A stretch of 64,000 nucleotides of DNA from Methylotenera oryzisoli (GCA_945878695.1 CAMDXI010000001.1:1-64000); one strand, 5' to 3'. Counted from the stretch's first letter, positions 33,961 through 44,451 are shown. The notes: generated by a model not told the origin, from the letters alone. Numbers and translations are program-made.

Positions 33961-34962
33961 CTAGTTGCTGGCATTCTCTTGTTGGATGTACCAGTTGTCG
34001 CCTTCTTTTTTCATGATCAGTGTTTTGGTCGTGTGTATGGGTTTGCCATCGGCACGGTAGCTTTGTTTAAAGCGCACTCTAGCGTTGTTGCTGTCGGCTA
34101 CACTGATGTTGATTTTGGATAGGCTGACGCTGATTTTAGACGGTTTGTTAATGCGCTCTTTACGTTGTTGCTCCCAGGCTGTGCGGCTTTGGCCTTTAGC
34201 CGGTTGGAAGCTGGCGCCGTAGCTGGCAAAGTAGCGGTCCAAATCTTTGGCTGACCAGGCTTGCGCCCAGTTATTCAAGGCGGCGCTTAACTCATCTTCG
34301 GCGCCTTTTGCTGGCGTGCTGCTAGTAGCTGCACTGTTAGCCGCTTCGCTGACGGCTTTTTTGCTCACGCTGTCCGATTTTTTCGCATCGGCGACGGCCT
34401 TAGCCGGTTCTTTCGCGGCAACAGTGGTTTTGTTGCCAGTGCCGAATAAATCTTTGATCAAGGATAATTTGCCTTGGGCACGGGTGTTGCTGGTGTCCAA
34501 TTGCAAGGCTTTATCGTACGCTTCGGAGGCCATGCGGGCATAAATGTCGCCTAAGTTTTCATGGGCAGTAGCGTAGCTAGGATGGGTTTTAATGGCGGTT
34601 TCCAAGGATTTTCTGGCCTTATCAAACTGACCTTGATCGGCATACAACACCGCTAGGTTGTTGTAGGGTTCAGGTAGGTTGGGAAATTTTTCCGTGACAT
34701 CCGTAAACACCTTAATGGCCTCATCACGGCGACCTTGCTCAGCCAACATCACGCCTTTCATGAAGAGGGCTTGGGCGTTTTTTGGGTTGTTGTTGATGTA
34801 AGCGTTGAGCTTATCAATGGCCGCCGCTGTTTGACCTTGGTCAGCCATTTGTGAAATGTCTTTTAGCTCATCGGCTTGAGCGTAAGAGGCACATAAGCTG
34901 AGCGATAAAATCACGGCAAGCTTAGCAATAGTGGCATTTAGCAAGGAAATAAATTTGTTCAT
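33961..34962 (-). CDS. Periplasmic TPR protein with NTF2-like C-terminal domain
   Basis: A 333-residue secreted protein. The signal peptide ends SYAQA; about four TPR repeats follow (AQALFMKGVMLAEQGRRDEA, then PYNNLAVLYADQGQFDKA and others), then a Lys/Ala/Ser linker (about 165-215) and a C-terminal NTF2-like domain (LSAALNNWAQAWSAKDLDRY). That domain aligns with the tail of the downstream L,D-transpeptidase, sharing W-x(3/4)-D-x-Y spacing and an NKP-x-IS-x-SLS strand. It is likely a scaffold for cell-wall enzymes in the periplasm. Confidence 0.85.
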   Translation of the reverse strand: MNKFISLLNATIAKLAVILSLSLCASYAQADELKDISQMADQGQTAAAIDKLNAYINNNPKNAQALFMKGVMLAEQGRRDEAIKVFTDVTEKFPNLPEPYNNLAVLYADQGQFDKARKSLETAIKTHPSYATAHENLGDIYARMASEAYDKALQLDTSNTRAQGKLSLIKDLFGTGNKTTVAAKEPAKAVADAKKSDSVSKKAVSEAANSAATSSTPAKGAEDELSAALNNWAQAWSAKDLDRYFASYGASFQPAKGQSRTAWEQQRKERINKPSKISVSLSKINISVADSNNARVRFKQSYRADGKPIHTTKTLIMKKEGDNWYIQQENASN

Positions 34963-35096
34963 TGTGATATACTTTTTTTAGTTAACTTACAAAGTGTAAT
35001 TCTATCAACAGCCTAGCTAACATCCAATAGCTCTATAGGCTTTATTGCTATATATTTCGTTCAATTTACCTAATCCAGTCCCACTCATCACCGTTT

Positions 35097-36530
35097 ATGC
35101 TGAAAATCTACAACACCCTGGCTCGTGAAAAGCAAGTTTTTACCCCTATCGTGGCGGGCAAAGTGAGCATGTATGTCTGTGGCATGACGGTTTACGATTA
35201 CTGTCACCTTGGCCATGCGCGAGTGATGGTGGTGTTTGACATGGTCGGCCGTTGGCTGCGAGCCAGTGGCTACGAGCTTAAGTACGTGCGTAATATCACC
35301 GATATCGATGACAAAATTATTAAACGCGCTAACGAGAACCAGGAAAGCATAGGCGAGTTAACCCAGCGCTTTATTGATGCCATGGATCAGGATGCGGCCA
35401 GTTTATCTGTGATTAAACCCGACATCGAGCCCAAGGCCACCGATTTTGTCGAGAGCATGGTCAACATGATTGCCAGCTTGATAGACAAGGGCTATGCCTA
35501 TGCGGCGGATAACGGCGACGTGTTTTACTCGGTCAATCAGTTTGCCGGATACGGTAAATTGTCCGGCAAATCCTTAGAGGACCTGCGTGCTGGCGAGCGC
35601 GTGGAAGTCGATGCGCACAAAAAAGACCCCATGGATTTTGTCTTATGGAAATCGGTTAAACCTAATGAGCCCAGTTGGCCATCGCCTTTTGGCGGACCAA
35701 ATGGCGGCCGTGGTCGACCCGGTTGGCACATCGAGTGTTCGGCCATGAGCGCCCATCATTTAGGCGAGCGTTTTGACATACACGGCGGCGGGCAAGATTT
35801 GCAATTTCCGCACCACGAGAACGAAATTGCCCAATCGGAAGCGACCCACAGCCACGACGGGCAGCCCTGCCAAATGGTCAATTATTGGATGCATAATGGT
35901 TTTGTGCGGGTGGACGATGAAAAGATGTCTAAGTCCTTAGGCAATTTTTTTACCATACGCACGGTGCTGCAACAGTACGATGCCGAAGTGGTACGTTTCT
36001 TTATTTTGCGCGCTCATTACCGTAGCCCACTTAACTATTCCGACCAGCATTTAGACGATGCCAAATTGGCTTTGACGCGTTTGTACACCTCGCTGCGTGG
36101 CCATGCAGCACCGCCTTGCAGCATAGACTGGCAACAGCCGCATGCGGCTCGCTTTAAGTTGGCCATGGACGATGATTTCAATACCCCGGAAGCGTTGGCT
36201 GTGTTGTTTGATTTGGCTAACGAATTGAATAAGAGTAAAGCGGCGGCCACCGCCTCTTTGCTAAAAAGCTTGGCGGGTGTCCTGGGTTTGTTGCAACAAG
36301 ATGCCACGGCTTTTTTACAAGGGCAAGCGCCGGCTAGTAGCACGTCCGCTGTTGAAAATGGCCAGTCACTTGGTTTGACGGCCGAGTTGATCGCCAGCAA
36401 AATTTTGGCGCGGGCCGAGGCCAAGCAGGCGAAAAACTTCGCCTTGGCTGATGGCATACGTCAGGAACTGACGGCCGCCGGCATTGTATTGGAAGACTCT
36501 CCGCAAGGCACGACATGGCGTCGCGCTTAA
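35097..36530 (+). CDS. cysS: Cysteine-tRNA ligase
   Basis: CysRS charges tRNA-Cys. The 477-residue class I enzyme has Zn-ligand Cys in [11 protein letters not shown], the HIGH-equivalent [34 protein letters not shown] and the KMSKS loop ([11 protein letters not shown]). The C-terminal DALR-like region is typical. It starts a + strand run with argJ after a 134-bp intergenic gap opposite the TPR gene. Confidence 0.96.
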   Translation: MLKIYNTLAREKQVFTPIVAGKVSMYVCGMTVYDYCHLGHARVMVVFDMVGRWLRASGYELKYVRNITDIDDKIIKRANENQESIGELTQRFIDAMDQDAASLSVIKPDIEPKATDFVESMVNMIASLIDKGYAYAADNGDVFYSVNQFAGYGKLSGKSLEDLRAGERVEVDAHKKDPMDFVLWKSVKPNEPSWPSPFGGPNGGRGRPGWHIECSAMSAHHLGERFDIHGGGQDLQFPHHENEIAQSEATHSHDGQPCQMVNYWMHNGFVRVDDEKMSKSLGNFFTIRTVLQQYDAEVVRFFILRAHYRSPLNYSDQHLDDAKLALTRLYTSLRGHAAPPCSIDWQQPHAARFKLAMDDDFNTPEALAVLFDLANELNKSKAAATASLLKSLAGVLGLLQQDATAFLQGQAPASSTSAVENGQSLGLTAELIASKILARAEAKQAKNFALADGIRQELTAAGIVLEDSPQGTTWRRA

Positions 36531-36566
36531 GCCTCATTCACCTCAAAAAAACAAGGAAAACCCAGC

Positions 36567-37793
36567 ATGCCGGTTAAATTAACTGCCCCACAAGCCAGCA
36601 CCTTATTGCCTGTACGCGGCGTTAAATTAGGTTATGCCGAGGCGAATATACGTAAAGCGCAGCGCAAAGACTTGTTGGTCGTGACCTTGGCCGAAGGCAG
36701 CGCGGTATCCGGTGTGTTCACGCAAAATCAATTTTGTGCGGCCCCGGTTACGCTGTGCAAATCGCACTTGGTGGCCAAGCAGGGCATACGCGCCTTATTG
36801 GTTAATACCGGTTGCGCGAACGCAGGGACGGGCGAGCAGGGCCTGCAAGCGGCCCAACAAAGCTGCGCTGCCCTGGCCGGTTTATTGGGCTTGAATGCCG
36901 AACAAATCTTACCCTTTTCAACCGGTGTGATTTTAGAGCCTTTGCCAGTGGGTAAGTTGATCTCGGGCTTGCCGACGGCGCTGGCTAATTTAAATGAAAA
37001 CAATTGGTTAGCGGCGGCCGAAGCCATCATGACCACCGACATCGTGGCCAAGGCCACGTCTCGCCGCTTGCTAATAGACGGCCAGGCCGTGACCATCACC
37101 GGCATGAGTAAAGGCTCGGGCATGATACACCCCAATATGGCGACCATGCTCGGCTACATCGCTACCGATGCAGTGGTGAGTCAAGCCGCGTTGGATGCCA
37201 TCATTCATTACGCCGTCAATAAATCCTTTAACTGCATCACCGTGGATGGCGACACCTCGACCAACGATAGCTTGATTATGCTGGCCAGTCAACAAGCCGG
37301 CCATGTGCAAATTAGCGAAACCAGTCCGCACTTTTTGGCCTTACGCGATGCCATGACCGAGGTGGCGATAGAGTTGGCGCAAGCCATCGTGCGCGATGGC
37401 GAAGGCGCGACCAAATTCATGACGGTGCAAATTGATGGCGGCAAAGACGAAGCCGAGTGCCGAAAAGTAGCCTATGCCATTGCCCATTCGCCCTTGATTA
37501 AAACGGCGTTTTTTGCCTCAGACCCAAATTTAGGTCGAATTTTGGCGGCCATTGGTTATGCCGGGGTCGACCAACTCGACGTTAACCAACTCAAGCTTTA
37601 CTTAGGCGACGTGCTGGTGGCAGAAAAAGGTGGCCGCGCCAGCGCATACAGGGAAGAGCAGGGCGCCGCCATCATGCAAGAAGCGGAGATTTTAGTGCGC
37701 GTGGATTTGGCTAGAGGCGCTGCAAGTTGCACGATCTGGACTTGCGACTTTTCTTACGACTACGTCAAAATCAATGCCGACTACCGTTCCTGA
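36567..37793 (+). CDS. argJ: Bifunctional ornithine acetyltransferase / N-acetylglutamate synthase
   Basis: ArgJ recycles the acetyl group from N-acetylornithine to glutamate in arginine synthesis. The 408-residue precursor self-cleaves before the nucleophile Thr in [20 protein letters not shown] (Ala-Thr-Met-Leu). Other hallmarks are [34 protein letters not shown] and the C-terminal [10 protein letters not shown]. Ornithine made here is also the head-group precursor for the OlsB pathway. Its 3' end overlaps the Nudix gene by 20 bases. Confidence 0.95.
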   Translation: MPVKLTAPQASTLLPVRGVKLGYAEANIRKAQRKDLLVVTLAEGSAVSGVFTQNQFCAAPVTLCKSHLVAKQGIRALLVNTGCANAGTGEQGLQAAQQSCAALAGLLGLNAEQILPFSTGVILEPLPVGKLISGLPTALANLNENNWLAAAEAIMTTDIVAKATSRRLLIDGQAVTITGMSKGSGMIHPNMATMLGYIATDAVVSQAALDAIIHYAVNKSFNCITVDGDTSTNDSLIMLASQQAGHVQISETSPHFLALRDAMTEVAIELAQAIVRDGEGATKFMTVQIDGGKDEAECRKVAYAIAHSPLIKTAFFASDPNLGRILAAIGYAGVDQLDVNQLKLYLGDVLVAEKGGRASAYREEQGAAIMQEAEILVRVDLARGAASCTIWTCDFSYDYVKINADYRS

Positions 37794-38781
37794 TGCGAGT
37801 TTAGACTCAGGCAGCTTGACGCGCGCAGCCGTTGGTGTGATACAGCGAGCCGATGGCTGGGTCTTGTTAAACGAACGGCCATTGGGTAAACCTTGGTCTG
37901 GTTATTGGGAGTTTCCCGGTGGCAAAATTGAAGAAAACGAGTCGCCCGAGCAAGCCCTAAAACGCGAATTGCAAGAAGAACTGGGCATCACGGTCACGCA
38001 AGCCTACCCGTGGCTAACCCGTCGCTACGCCTACCCAGCAAAATACCTAGACAACGGCCAAATGGCCAGCGCAGCTAAAACCGTGCAGCTGCATTTTTTT
38101 GTGGTGCCAGCATGGTCGGGTGAACCGCAAGGCATGGAAGGGCAAAAACTCAGTTGGCAGTCAACAAAAGCCGTCAGCGTGTCGCCCTTGCTGCCAGCCA
38201 ACGCGCCGATTATCGATGCACTCAATCTGCCTCAACTGCATGCCATTAGCAACCTCGCTGAAATGGGTGAGCAGGCTTTTTTTCAGAGATTGCAGCGTGC
38301 GCTGGATGGCGGCTTGGGTCTGCTGCAATTGCGTGAGAAGCAGTTGACGGCGTCGGCATTTGCACGGTTTTTTGAGCGGGTTATGACCATGACAGCGCCT
38401 TATGCGACGAAGGTCGTGCTGAACTCGCATGGTCCATACGCATGCGGCGATTGGCCGGCGCACGGTATGCATTTTACTGCACGAGATTTAATGCAATTGT
38501 CAGTTAAGCCAGCAGGCATGCTGTGCGGTGCTTCTTGCCATGATGCAAAAGAATTGGCCAAAGCGGCCCAATTGGCTTTGGATTACGTGCTGTTGTCGCC
38601 CGTGCAGTCGACCGCCAGTCACCCTGATGGCGACACATTGGGTTGGTCTGGCTTTAGCCGTCTGATTCAGGATTACCCCTTGCCGGTGTATGCCTTAGGT
38701 GGCATGCGGCATGAGGATGGGCTACTGGCTAGAAGCCATGGCGCGCATGGACTGGCCATGCAACGCCACTGTTGGCTTTAA
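37774..38781 (+). CDS. Nudix hydrolase fused to a ThiE-like domain
   Basis: A 335-residue two-domain protein. Residues about 17-145 form a MutT-type Nudix domain with the box [23 protein letters not shown] (given by pattern: G-x5-E-x7-REL-QEELG). The C-terminal half (about 150-335) is a thiamine-phosphate-synthase-like TIM barrel ([41 protein letters not shown]). This fusion is common in beta- and gamma-proteobacteria, where the Nudix part sanitises oxidised nucleotides. The ThiE part's activity is uncertain because several phosphate-site residues are not obvious. Confidence 0.88.
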   Translation: MPTTVPDASLDSGSLTRAAVGVIQRADGWVLLNERPLGKPWSGYWEFPGGKIEENESPEQALKRELQEELGITVTQAYPWLTRRYAYPAKYLDNGQMASAAKTVQLHFFVVPAWSGEPQGMEGQKLSWQSTKAVSVSPLLPANAPIIDALNLPQLHAISNLAEMGEQAFFQRLQRALDGGLGLLQLREKQLTASAFARFFERVMTMTAPYATKVVLNSHGPYACGDWPAHGMHFTARDLMQLSVKPAGMLCGASCHDAKELAKAAQLALDYVLLSPVQSTASHPDGDTLGWSGFSRLIQDYPLPVYALGGMRHEDGLLARSHGAHGLAMQRHCWL

Positions 38782-38803
38782 TGACTGGATTGAGTGGCTG
38801 GCT

Positions 38804-39280
38804 TTAATGACCGGCTGCTGGGGCGTCTTTAACGCTGGCTTTGACGTTTTGTTTGACTAGGCTTTTATTGGCCAATTTAAAGGTCAGCACAAAATTCACG
38901 CTGTCACCCACGCGTAAGGGTTTTTTCAAATCAAACAGCATCAAATGAAAACCACCTGGACTTAGCTTGTAAGGCTTGCCGGCGCTCAAGTCTAAACTTT
39001 CTAACATGCGCATTTTCATGACACCGTTTTCCATGCTCATGCTGTGAATTTCAACGCTGTCGCTGACATTGGCCGTGGCTTCAACCAAGCTGGCCTCTTT
39101 ACTGCTGGTTAAGGTCATGTAAGCCGCACCCACTTTCGAGCCGGGGTTGCTTGGCCGCGCCCATGCGTCTTGAATGGTCACTAGCGTGCTGTTGGCAGGG
39201 CTTTCTGCTTGGGCAGTCCAGCTGCTAAATAGGGCCAATAAAGCCCAGCCTGTTAGGCTAATTGCGCTTAATTTTTTCAT
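38804..39280 (-). CDS. Periplasmic copper chaperone PCu(A)C
   Basis: A 158-residue secreted protein with signal peptide (ends WTAQA). The cupredoxin-like domain keeps the Cu+ ligands in VEIHSMSMENGVMKMRML and GGFHLMLFDLKK, the H-M-x10-M-x21-H-x-M pattern of PCu(A)C. These chaperones deliver copper to the CuA or CuB centres of cytochrome oxidases. This connects with the cbb3 copper genes at the right end of the window. Confidence 0.92.
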   Translation of the reverse strand: MKKLSAISLTGWALLALFSSWTAQAESPANSTLVTIQDAWARPSNPGSKVGAAYMTLTSSKEASLVEATANVSDSVEIHSMSMENGVMKMRMLESLDLSAGKPYKLSPGGFHLMLFDLKKPLRVGDSVNFVLTFKLANKSLVKQNVKASVKDAPAAGH

Positions 39281-39293
39281 GATTTTTACTTTC

Positions 39294-39497
39294 TCAAGGG
39301 TTGTGGTCTGGGTATAACTCGTCTAAATCATCGCTGCTAATCGGCACGGGAATGGCGTATTCGCCATTCGCCCAAGCGCCGAAATCAACCATTTTACAGC
39401 GTTCGCTGCAAAACGGCCTAAAGTCATTGTTAGGGGAAAATTCGGCGAGGTTGCCGCATTTTGGGCAAGCGACTAAGCGTTTTTTACTGGGTTCCAT
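39294..39497 (-). CDS. yacG: DNA gyrase inhibitor YacG, zinc-binding
   Basis: A 67-residue protein with a CPKC...FCSERC zinc site and the YacG signature KMVDFGAWANGEYAIP. In E. coli YacG binds GyrB and blocks its DNA binding. It sits with zapD, coaE and the prepilin peptidase, the conserved order in this phylum. Confidence 0.93.
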   Translation of the reverse strand: MEPSKKRLVACPKCGNLAEFSPNNDFRPFCSERCKMVDFGAWANGEYAIPVPISSDDLDELYPDHNP

Positions 39498-39590
39498 GGT
39501 GTGTTCGGTATTGATTAATGGGGTTTAAGCTAAGGACGATCAGGCTCTGGATTTAGAACTGGATCAACAAGCGACTTTATAGATTACACC

Positions 39591-40349
39591 TTATAAATTA
39601 CATAAGATCAGCGAGAAGCTGACGTCTTGTTCGTATTTTTGCAGTTTTTGCCCATCATCAAGTTGATTAAAACGGATGTTGATGGCGTATTTATTAGCGC
39701 TCACTTCTGGAAAGCAAGTTAACTCATCGTCCAATACCACGCGCAACATCTGCGCCGGTTTGGCACCGGCCAGCATTTGTTGATAGGCGCCGTTGCCGGC
39801 GACCAGTTTGCTGCTCACGCCACTGCCACGCAATATGCGCAAGATGATGCCTATGGCTGCGTGCATGGGTAACAAGGGTTTGAGCCATGCAGTAAAATCT
39901 TCTCGTCGACGCGCTTCGCCTAATCCCAACCAATAGTGGTAAGACGGCACATCAAATTCGCAAACGCCACCGGGAATGCCGGCGCGTTGTTTAATGCCCA
40001 TCAACCATTCGTTGGCGCGCAAGCTTTGGCCTAATTTAGTGGTTTCGGCACGTAAGCCTTCGGCAGCTTGGTCAATTTCGCTGAGAATTTTATTTAGGGT
40101 GTTGGCCGCAATGGCTGGGTTGCCGACCAAGGCGCTCATGGCGACTTTTTGCCTTTCCAATTCTTGCAATAAATCCAGCTTTAATTCGGAACGGTCTACC
40201 ACGTCTAAAATTTGCAATAGCGTGATGAGGGCGCAGTGGTGGTGGTGTTCGTGGCTGGCTTCTATGTTATGCAGAAGCTTGGCGAACAAATTCTCTACGC
40301 GTAGTAAGGTGCGTATGCGTTCGTTAAAAGGGTAGTCGTAGCTAGGCAT
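39591..40349 (-). CDS. zapD: Cell division protein ZapD
   Basis: ZapD cross-links FtsZ filaments at the Z ring. The 252-residue protein has the family start (YDYPFNERIRTLLRVENLF), a helical domain, then a beta-rich region (EFDVPSYHYWLGL to YAINIRFNQLDDGQK). It acts in the cytoplasm. It lies between coaE and yacG, as in most beta- and gamma-proteobacteria. Confidence 0.92.
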   Translation of the reverse strand: MPSYDYPFNERIRTLLRVENLFAKLLHNIEASHEHHHHCALITLLQILDVVDRSELKLDLLQELERQKVAMSALVGNPAIAANTLNKILSEIDQAAEGLRAETTKLGQSLRANEWLMGIKQRAGIPGGVCEFDVPSYHYWLGLGEARRREDFTAWLKPLLPMHAAIGIILRILRGSGVSSKLVAGNGAYQQMLAGAKPAQMLRVVLDDELTCFPEVSANKYAINIRFNQLDDGQKLQKYEQDVSFSLILCNL

Positions 40350-40434
40350 GTTGAGTTACAGGTATGGTCAGCTAAACAACACAGTAATAGTCATGAATGA
40401 ACACGCAAAGATAAATTGACATGGATTATTAAAT

Positions 40435-41052
40435 TTATTTGTTAACTATGCAAGTTTTAATGAATTTTTTATGAATCAGGCCGATTTTTTCCTGCAAGGC
40501 CGCTAGGTTGCCCTGGTTGTCTATGACCTCGTCTGCGCCTTCGAGACGCCGAGCTCGGCTCACTTGCGCCTGCATGACGGCTTGTACACTGGCGGCCGTG
40601 CTGCCGTTGCGTTGCATGGCGCGCTCAATTTGCAAGGCCTCGGGGCAGTCTAAGAGCAGGACTTTGTCCACTATTTTTTGGTAGCGCGTGCTTTCAAAAT
40701 AGAGCGGAATCACCAAAATTTGGTAGGGGGCGGCGCTGTTTTTAGCGTTTTCTTTGAGCTGTTGCAAGGCCGCTTTGTATATAGCGGGGTGCATCAAGCC
40801 TTCTAATTTTAGGCGCTGCTCGCTATGGGCAAATACCTGCGCGGCTAATTTTGCTCTATCCAAGCTGCCATCGGCTAGCAAAAAGTCCGCGCCAAACAGC
40901 AACTGAATTTGCCCTAACAAGGCTTGGCCTTTGGCCGTTAATTGATGAGCGATGGCATCGACGTCGACCACCGGTACGCCCAGGGCGGAAAATTGCTTGG
41001 CCGCTTCGCTTTTGCCAGATCCTATGCCACCTGTAAGCACCACGACTTGCAT
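40435..41052 (-). CDS. coaE: Dephospho-CoA kinase
   Basis: CoaE phosphorylates dephospho-CoA, the last step of CoA synthesis. The 205-residue P-loop kinase has LTGGIGSGKSEAA (residues 6-18), DVDAIAHQL and the lid/core patterns HPAIYKA and VIPLYFES. The prepilin peptidase gene ends three bases upstream, so they are cotranscribed. Confidence 0.95.
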   Translation of the reverse strand: MQVVVLTGGIGSGKSEAAKQFSALGVPVVDVDAIAHQLTAKGQALLGQIQLLFGADFLLADGSLDRAKLAAQVFAHSEQRLKLEGLMHPAIYKAALQQLKENAKNSAAPYQILVIPLYFESTRYQKIVDKVLLLDCPEALQIERAMQRNGSTAASVQAVMQAQVSRARRLEGADEVIDNQGNLAALQEKIGLIHKKFIKTCIVNK

Positions 41053-41055
41053 GGC

Positions 41056-41931
41056 TTAGCCCAGGTAATGCCGCGTAAGTTGCGGTCCGAAAAACAAGGC
41101 GGCCAAACCAGCGATGGCTAAAAACGGGCCAAATGGCATGGCGCTATCGCGCCCACGCTGGCCGCTTAATATCAGTGCGATACCAACAACGGCGCCCATT
41201 AAGGATGACAGCAACAGAATGGCCGGTAGCATTTGCCAGCCATACCAAGCGCCCAATGCGGCCAGTAATTTAAAATCGCCGTAACCCATACCTTCTTTGC
41301 CGGTGCAAAGTTTAAATAGCCAATAGATGGACCAAAGCAGCAAATAACCTGCCATCGCACCGATTACGGCGCTATGAAGATCGCTAAAGCCGAGGTTTAA
41401 ATTAAACAGCAAGCCTAGCCAGAGTAGCGGCAGAGTCAAGCTGTCAGGCAGCAATTGCGTATCGAAATCAATGAAAGTCAGCGCAATTAAGCCTAAACAT
41501 AAAAGCCAGGCAAAGAAAGTCACGCTGCTGTAGCCAAATTGCCAGCTGACTAAAGCCATCAGCACGGCCGATAACAACTCCACCAAGGGGTAACGCGGGC
41601 TGATTGTATTCGCACAATGGCGGCAGCGTCCCCTTAATAGTAAGTAGCTGAGCAGGGGGATGTTGTCGCCTGCGCCTATGGTCTGTTGGCAATGTGGGCA
41701 GGATGAGCGTGGGCGCATCAAGTTAAATGGAGTGGTCGCTTGGGCGGTTTGGCCTTGCATGGCTTGGCAATCGGCTTGCCAATCGCGCTCCATCATTTTT
41801 GGCAAACGGTAAATCAGCACATTTAAAAAGCTGCCGAATAGCAAACCAAGTAACAGGGTTAAACCTATCAATAAGCTGCTGTTTTGTTGCAGGGATAACG
41901 AGATATCAGCAAACACGGCTGGCATGAACAT
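41056..41931 (-). CDS. pilD: Type 4 prepilin peptidase / N-methyltransferase
   Basis: PilD cleaves and N-methylates type IV pilins and type II secretion pseudopilins at the inner membrane. The 291-residue polytopic protein has the zinc-binding Cys pairs (CPHC and CRHC, with SCPHCQQTIGAGDNIPLLSY between), and the two catalytic Asp are in LTFIDFDTQLLPD and GMGYGDFKLLAALG. A conserved N-terminal GSFLNVLIYRLP helix is present. No pilin gene lies in the window. Confidence 0.94.
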   Translation of the reverse strand: MFMPAVFADISLSLQQNSSLLIGLTLLLGLLFGSFLNVLIYRLPKMMERDWQADCQAMQGQTAQATTPFNLMRPRSSCPHCQQTIGAGDNIPLLSYLLLRGRCRHCANTISPRYPLVELLSAVLMALVSWQFGYSSVTFFAWLLCLGLIALTFIDFDTQLLPDSLTLPLLWLGLLFNLNLGFSDLHSAVIGAMAGYLLLWSIYWLFKLCTGKEGMGYGDFKLLAALGAWYGWQMLPAILLLSSLMGAVVGIALILSGQRGRDSAMPFGPFLAIAGLAALFFGPQLTRHYLG

Positions 41932-42169
41932 CCTTAAGGTGAGCTAAAAATGACGGCTGATTTGGCTGCAAGGTTAAACAGCCTGCATCATCGCATTATC
42001 GCTGCTTTGTGGCAACAGCGGGCTAGCCAAGCTGGCCGCCGCTATGGCGCGTATAGGCCGCATAAAAAATGCAGTCAGCCTCTTGAAAGCAGGAAAAACG
42101 GCCGCATAAACAGCAATGAAATTGCAAGCGCTCACGGTATAATGATGCAACAGTTAAGTAGGAATAAAC

Positions 42170-42538
42170 ATGACAGATAAGCAGCAACAAAACAGCATCG
42201 CGGTGTCTTCAGCCGAATTGCATAGGCCAGAGTGGGACGAGCCTATTATTTGCCGCGTCGAAGTGGATTTGCCGGCCTGGTTAGCGCAGTTAACTGGCGG
42301 TCGTGATTGGGAAGTGTATTCCGAAGAGGAAGAAGAGAATTGCGTTAGCTTTGCCTTAAGGCAAGGCTCTAAACTCAGCCCTAAGTTAGCGGAAGTCACC
42401 TTGTACCATAATGGCTATGCCATTGTGGACGTGGACGGTCGCTTTTTATTTGACGGCTCCTTAACCTCGGGTGCCAATGAATGCGCGCATTTAAGCTATT
42501 ACCACGCTGACAGTGGTGAAAAAATCACCCTCAATTAA
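42170..42538 (+). CDS. Conserved-looking hypothetical protein, acidic
   Basis: A 122-residue soluble protein preceded by GTAGGAA nine bases before ATG 42170 and a TATAAT at 42138. It is acidic in the middle (YSEEEEENC) with a compact beta-rich C-terminal half (LAEVTLYHNGYAIVDVDGRFLF). Codon use matches neighbouring genes and the site is good, so it is likely real. I recognise no family, signal peptide or membrane helix. Confidence 0.65.
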   Translation: MTDKQQQNSIAVSSAELHRPEWDEPIICRVEVDLPAWLAQLTGGRDWEVYSEEEEENCVSFALRQGSKLSPKLAEVTLYHNGYAIVDVDGRFLFDGSLTSGANECAHLSYYHADSGEKITLN

Positions 42539-42559
42539 GCCTTTGCAGGCCAGAGCTAG

Positions 42560-43561
42560 CTAATGGTTTCTGGCTATGGCGAAGTCGGCCAAGGCTAACA
42601 ATGCTTGCTTGTAAGGCGAATCAGCAAAGTGCGCTAAACAATCGCAAGCGGCTTGGGCTTCCGCACTGGCCAGTTGCACCACGTAAGCCTGCGCGCCTGT
42701 CCGTTTTACTGCACTCAATACCGTGTCTAAATCCTCCAGCCCACCCTGTTCTATGGCCAGTTTGATGGCAGCGCTTTCCTCGGCATTGCCATGGCGCATG
42801 GCGTACAGTAGGGGTAAGGTGGGCTTGCCTTCACTTAAGTCGTCCCCTATGTTCTTGCCTATTTCTTGCGCGTCGCCGCTTAAATCCAAGACGTCGTCTA
42901 TTAATTGAAAGGCCGTGCCTATGTGCATACCGTATTGGCCAAGGGCTAGTTCATCGCTGGCGCTAGCATGGCTGATGATGGCGCCAAGTTGGGCCGATGC
43001 TTCAAATAACTTAGCGGTTTTGAAACGAATAACTTGCAGGTAGTCGGCGTCGGTCAGATCGGCATTGTGCACGTTCAGCAATTGCAATACCTCGCCCTCG
43101 GCTATGGTATTGGTGGCGCGGCTTAATATTTCCATGACGCGCATATTTTGCACCGCTACCATCATTTGAAACGCGCGCGAGTAGACGAAATCGCCAACCA
43201 GCACGCTGGCTGGGTTGCCAAACACCGCGTTGGCGGTGTGTTTGCCACGGCGTTTGGATGATTCGTCTACCACGTCGTCGTGCAGCAAGGTGGCGGTATG
43301 AATGAATTCCACCACGGCAGCCAGTTGGTGGTGTTCGGCTTTGACTTTGCCGAATAAGCCGGCGGCCAATAACACCAACATAGGGCGTAAGCGTTTGCCG
43401 CCACTGTTAATAATATAATGCGCGACTTGGTTGACCAGCGTCACCTCGGAATGCAACGCATGCTCAATCACGTCATACACCGCCTCAATGTCGCTTGCTA
43501 TGCAAGCTTGTATGGAGGCTAAGGCGGGATTTTTTGTAAGATTTGGCTGGGCGGTAGTCAT
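42560..43561 (-). CDS. ispB: Octaprenyl diphosphate synthase
   Basis: This trans-prenyltransferase makes the side chain of ubiquinone. The 333-residue all-helical enzyme has the first Asp-rich motif LLHDDVVDESSKRRG, the GGKRLRPML IPP-binding region and the second Asp-rich motif LIDDVLDLSGD. It is divergent from rplU, the standard order (ispB / rplU-rpmA-obg). Confidence 0.95.
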   Translation of the reverse strand: MTTAQPNLTKNPALASIQACIASDIEAVYDVIEHALHSEVTLVNQVAHYIINSGGKRLRPMLVLLAAGLFGKVKAEHHQLAAVVEFIHTATLLHDDVVDESSKRRGKHTANAVFGNPASVLVGDFVYSRAFQMMVAVQNMRVMEILSRATNTIAEGEVLQLLNVHNADLTDADYLQVIRFKTAKLFEASAQLGAIISHASASDELALGQYGMHIGTAFQLIDDVLDLSGDAQEIGKNIGDDLSEGKPTLPLLYAMRHGNAEESAAIKLAIEQGGLEDLDTVLSAVKRTGAQAYVVQLASAEAQAACDCLAHFADSPYKQALLALADFAIARNH

Positions 43562-43709
43562 GCTAAGTATTGAGGTGAGTAGACTTTAAAATTAAGCCGG
43601 CATTTTAACACAGGCCTAATTGGTTTTATGCCTGCGCAAAGAACTTATCGATTAAAATAGGCGCCGCAAAAGCCGCTGAATCTTTTTTAGATTAGCTTGC
43701 GATTAGGAT

Positions 43710-43737
43710 TTGCTTTGCTACATTATTTGCGTATAAT
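43710..43737 (+). promoter_or_regulatory. Promoter of the rplU operon
   Basis: TTGCTT (43710-43715), a 16-bp spacer and a perfect TATAAT (43732-43737) lie 38 bases before the rplU start codon, with an upstream AT-rich stretch as expected for a ribosomal protein promoter. Confidence 0.65.
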
Positions 43738-43774
43738 GCCGAGTTCTTTAGAAAGCGTAATTTAAGGCTCAATC

Positions 43775-44140
43775 ATGTATGCAGTAATTAAAACTGGTGG
43801 TAAACAATATCGCGTCAATGCAGGCGAGCGATTAAAAGTTGAAAAATTAGAAGTTGAAGTGGGCGGTACGGTTACGCTGGATCAAATTTTAATGGTTTCA
43901 GACGGCACAACAACAACCATAGGTTCACCTATTATTAATGGTGCAACGGTTACAGCTACTGTGCTTGCGCACGGTCGTGGTGACAAGGTGATGATTTTTA
44001 AATTCCGTCGCCGTAAACATTATCGTAAAACACAAGGCCACCGCCAAAGTTTTACAGAGATTCAAATTGGTGAAATTTTAGCTGCAGGCCAAGCCGCTGC
44101 TAAACCAGCCAAAGCTAAAGCGGCTAAAGCAGCTGCATAA
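43775..44140 (+). CDS. rplU: 50S ribosomal protein L21
   Basis: L21 binds 23S rRNA. Residues 1-103 match the family ([37 protein letters not shown]). An Ala/Lys-rich tail ([14 protein letters not shown]) of about 18 residues extends it beyond the usual length, a feature echoed in S20 of this window. It is the first gene of rplU-rpmA. Confidence 0.97.
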   Translation: MYAVIKTGGKQYRVNAGERLKVEKLEVEVGGTVTLDQILMVSDGTTTTIGSPIINGATVTATVLAHGRGDKVMIFKFRRRKHYRKTQGHRQSFTEIQIGEILAAGQAAAKPAKAKAAKAAA

Positions 44141-44172
44141 TTGACGCAATCAATAAGACTTAAGGATTAATC

Positions 44173-44433
44173 ATGGCACACAAAAAAGCAGGCGGTAGTT
44201 CACGTAACGGTCGCGATTCTCACTCCCAACGACTAGGTGTTAAAGCCTTCGGTGAAACGGTAGTGACAGCAGGCAGCATTATCGTGCGTCAGCGCGGTAC
44301 AAAAATGCACGCCGGTGAAAACGTAGGCATGGGTAAAGACCATACTTTGTACGCTAAAGCGGCAGGTAAAGTGTCTTTTGCAGTTAAAGGCGCATTAAAA
44401 CGCCACACTGTAAGCATCATTGTTGCTGCTTAA
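44173..44433 (+). CDS. rpmA: 50S ribosomal protein L27
   Basis: The 86-residue protein has the classic start [20 protein letters not shown] and the middle segment [20 protein letters not shown]. The N-terminus reaches the peptidyl transferase centre. It follows rplU by 32 bp and is followed by a terminator. Confidence 0.98.
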   Translation: MAHKKAGGSSRNGRDSHSQRLGVKAFGETVVTAGSIIVRQRGTKMHAGENVGMGKDHTLYAKAAGKVSFAVKGALKRHTVSIIVAA

Positions 44434-44451
44434 GTTAAAGTAGCAATGGTC

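Noticed and set aside
41950-42180. A 76-residue + frame between pilD and the 122-residue hypothetical gene
   Set aside because: It overlaps the next gene's start and has no convincing ribosome site or conserved pattern. A second frame here encodes a short Ala/Lys-rich peptide but lacks an upstream start.
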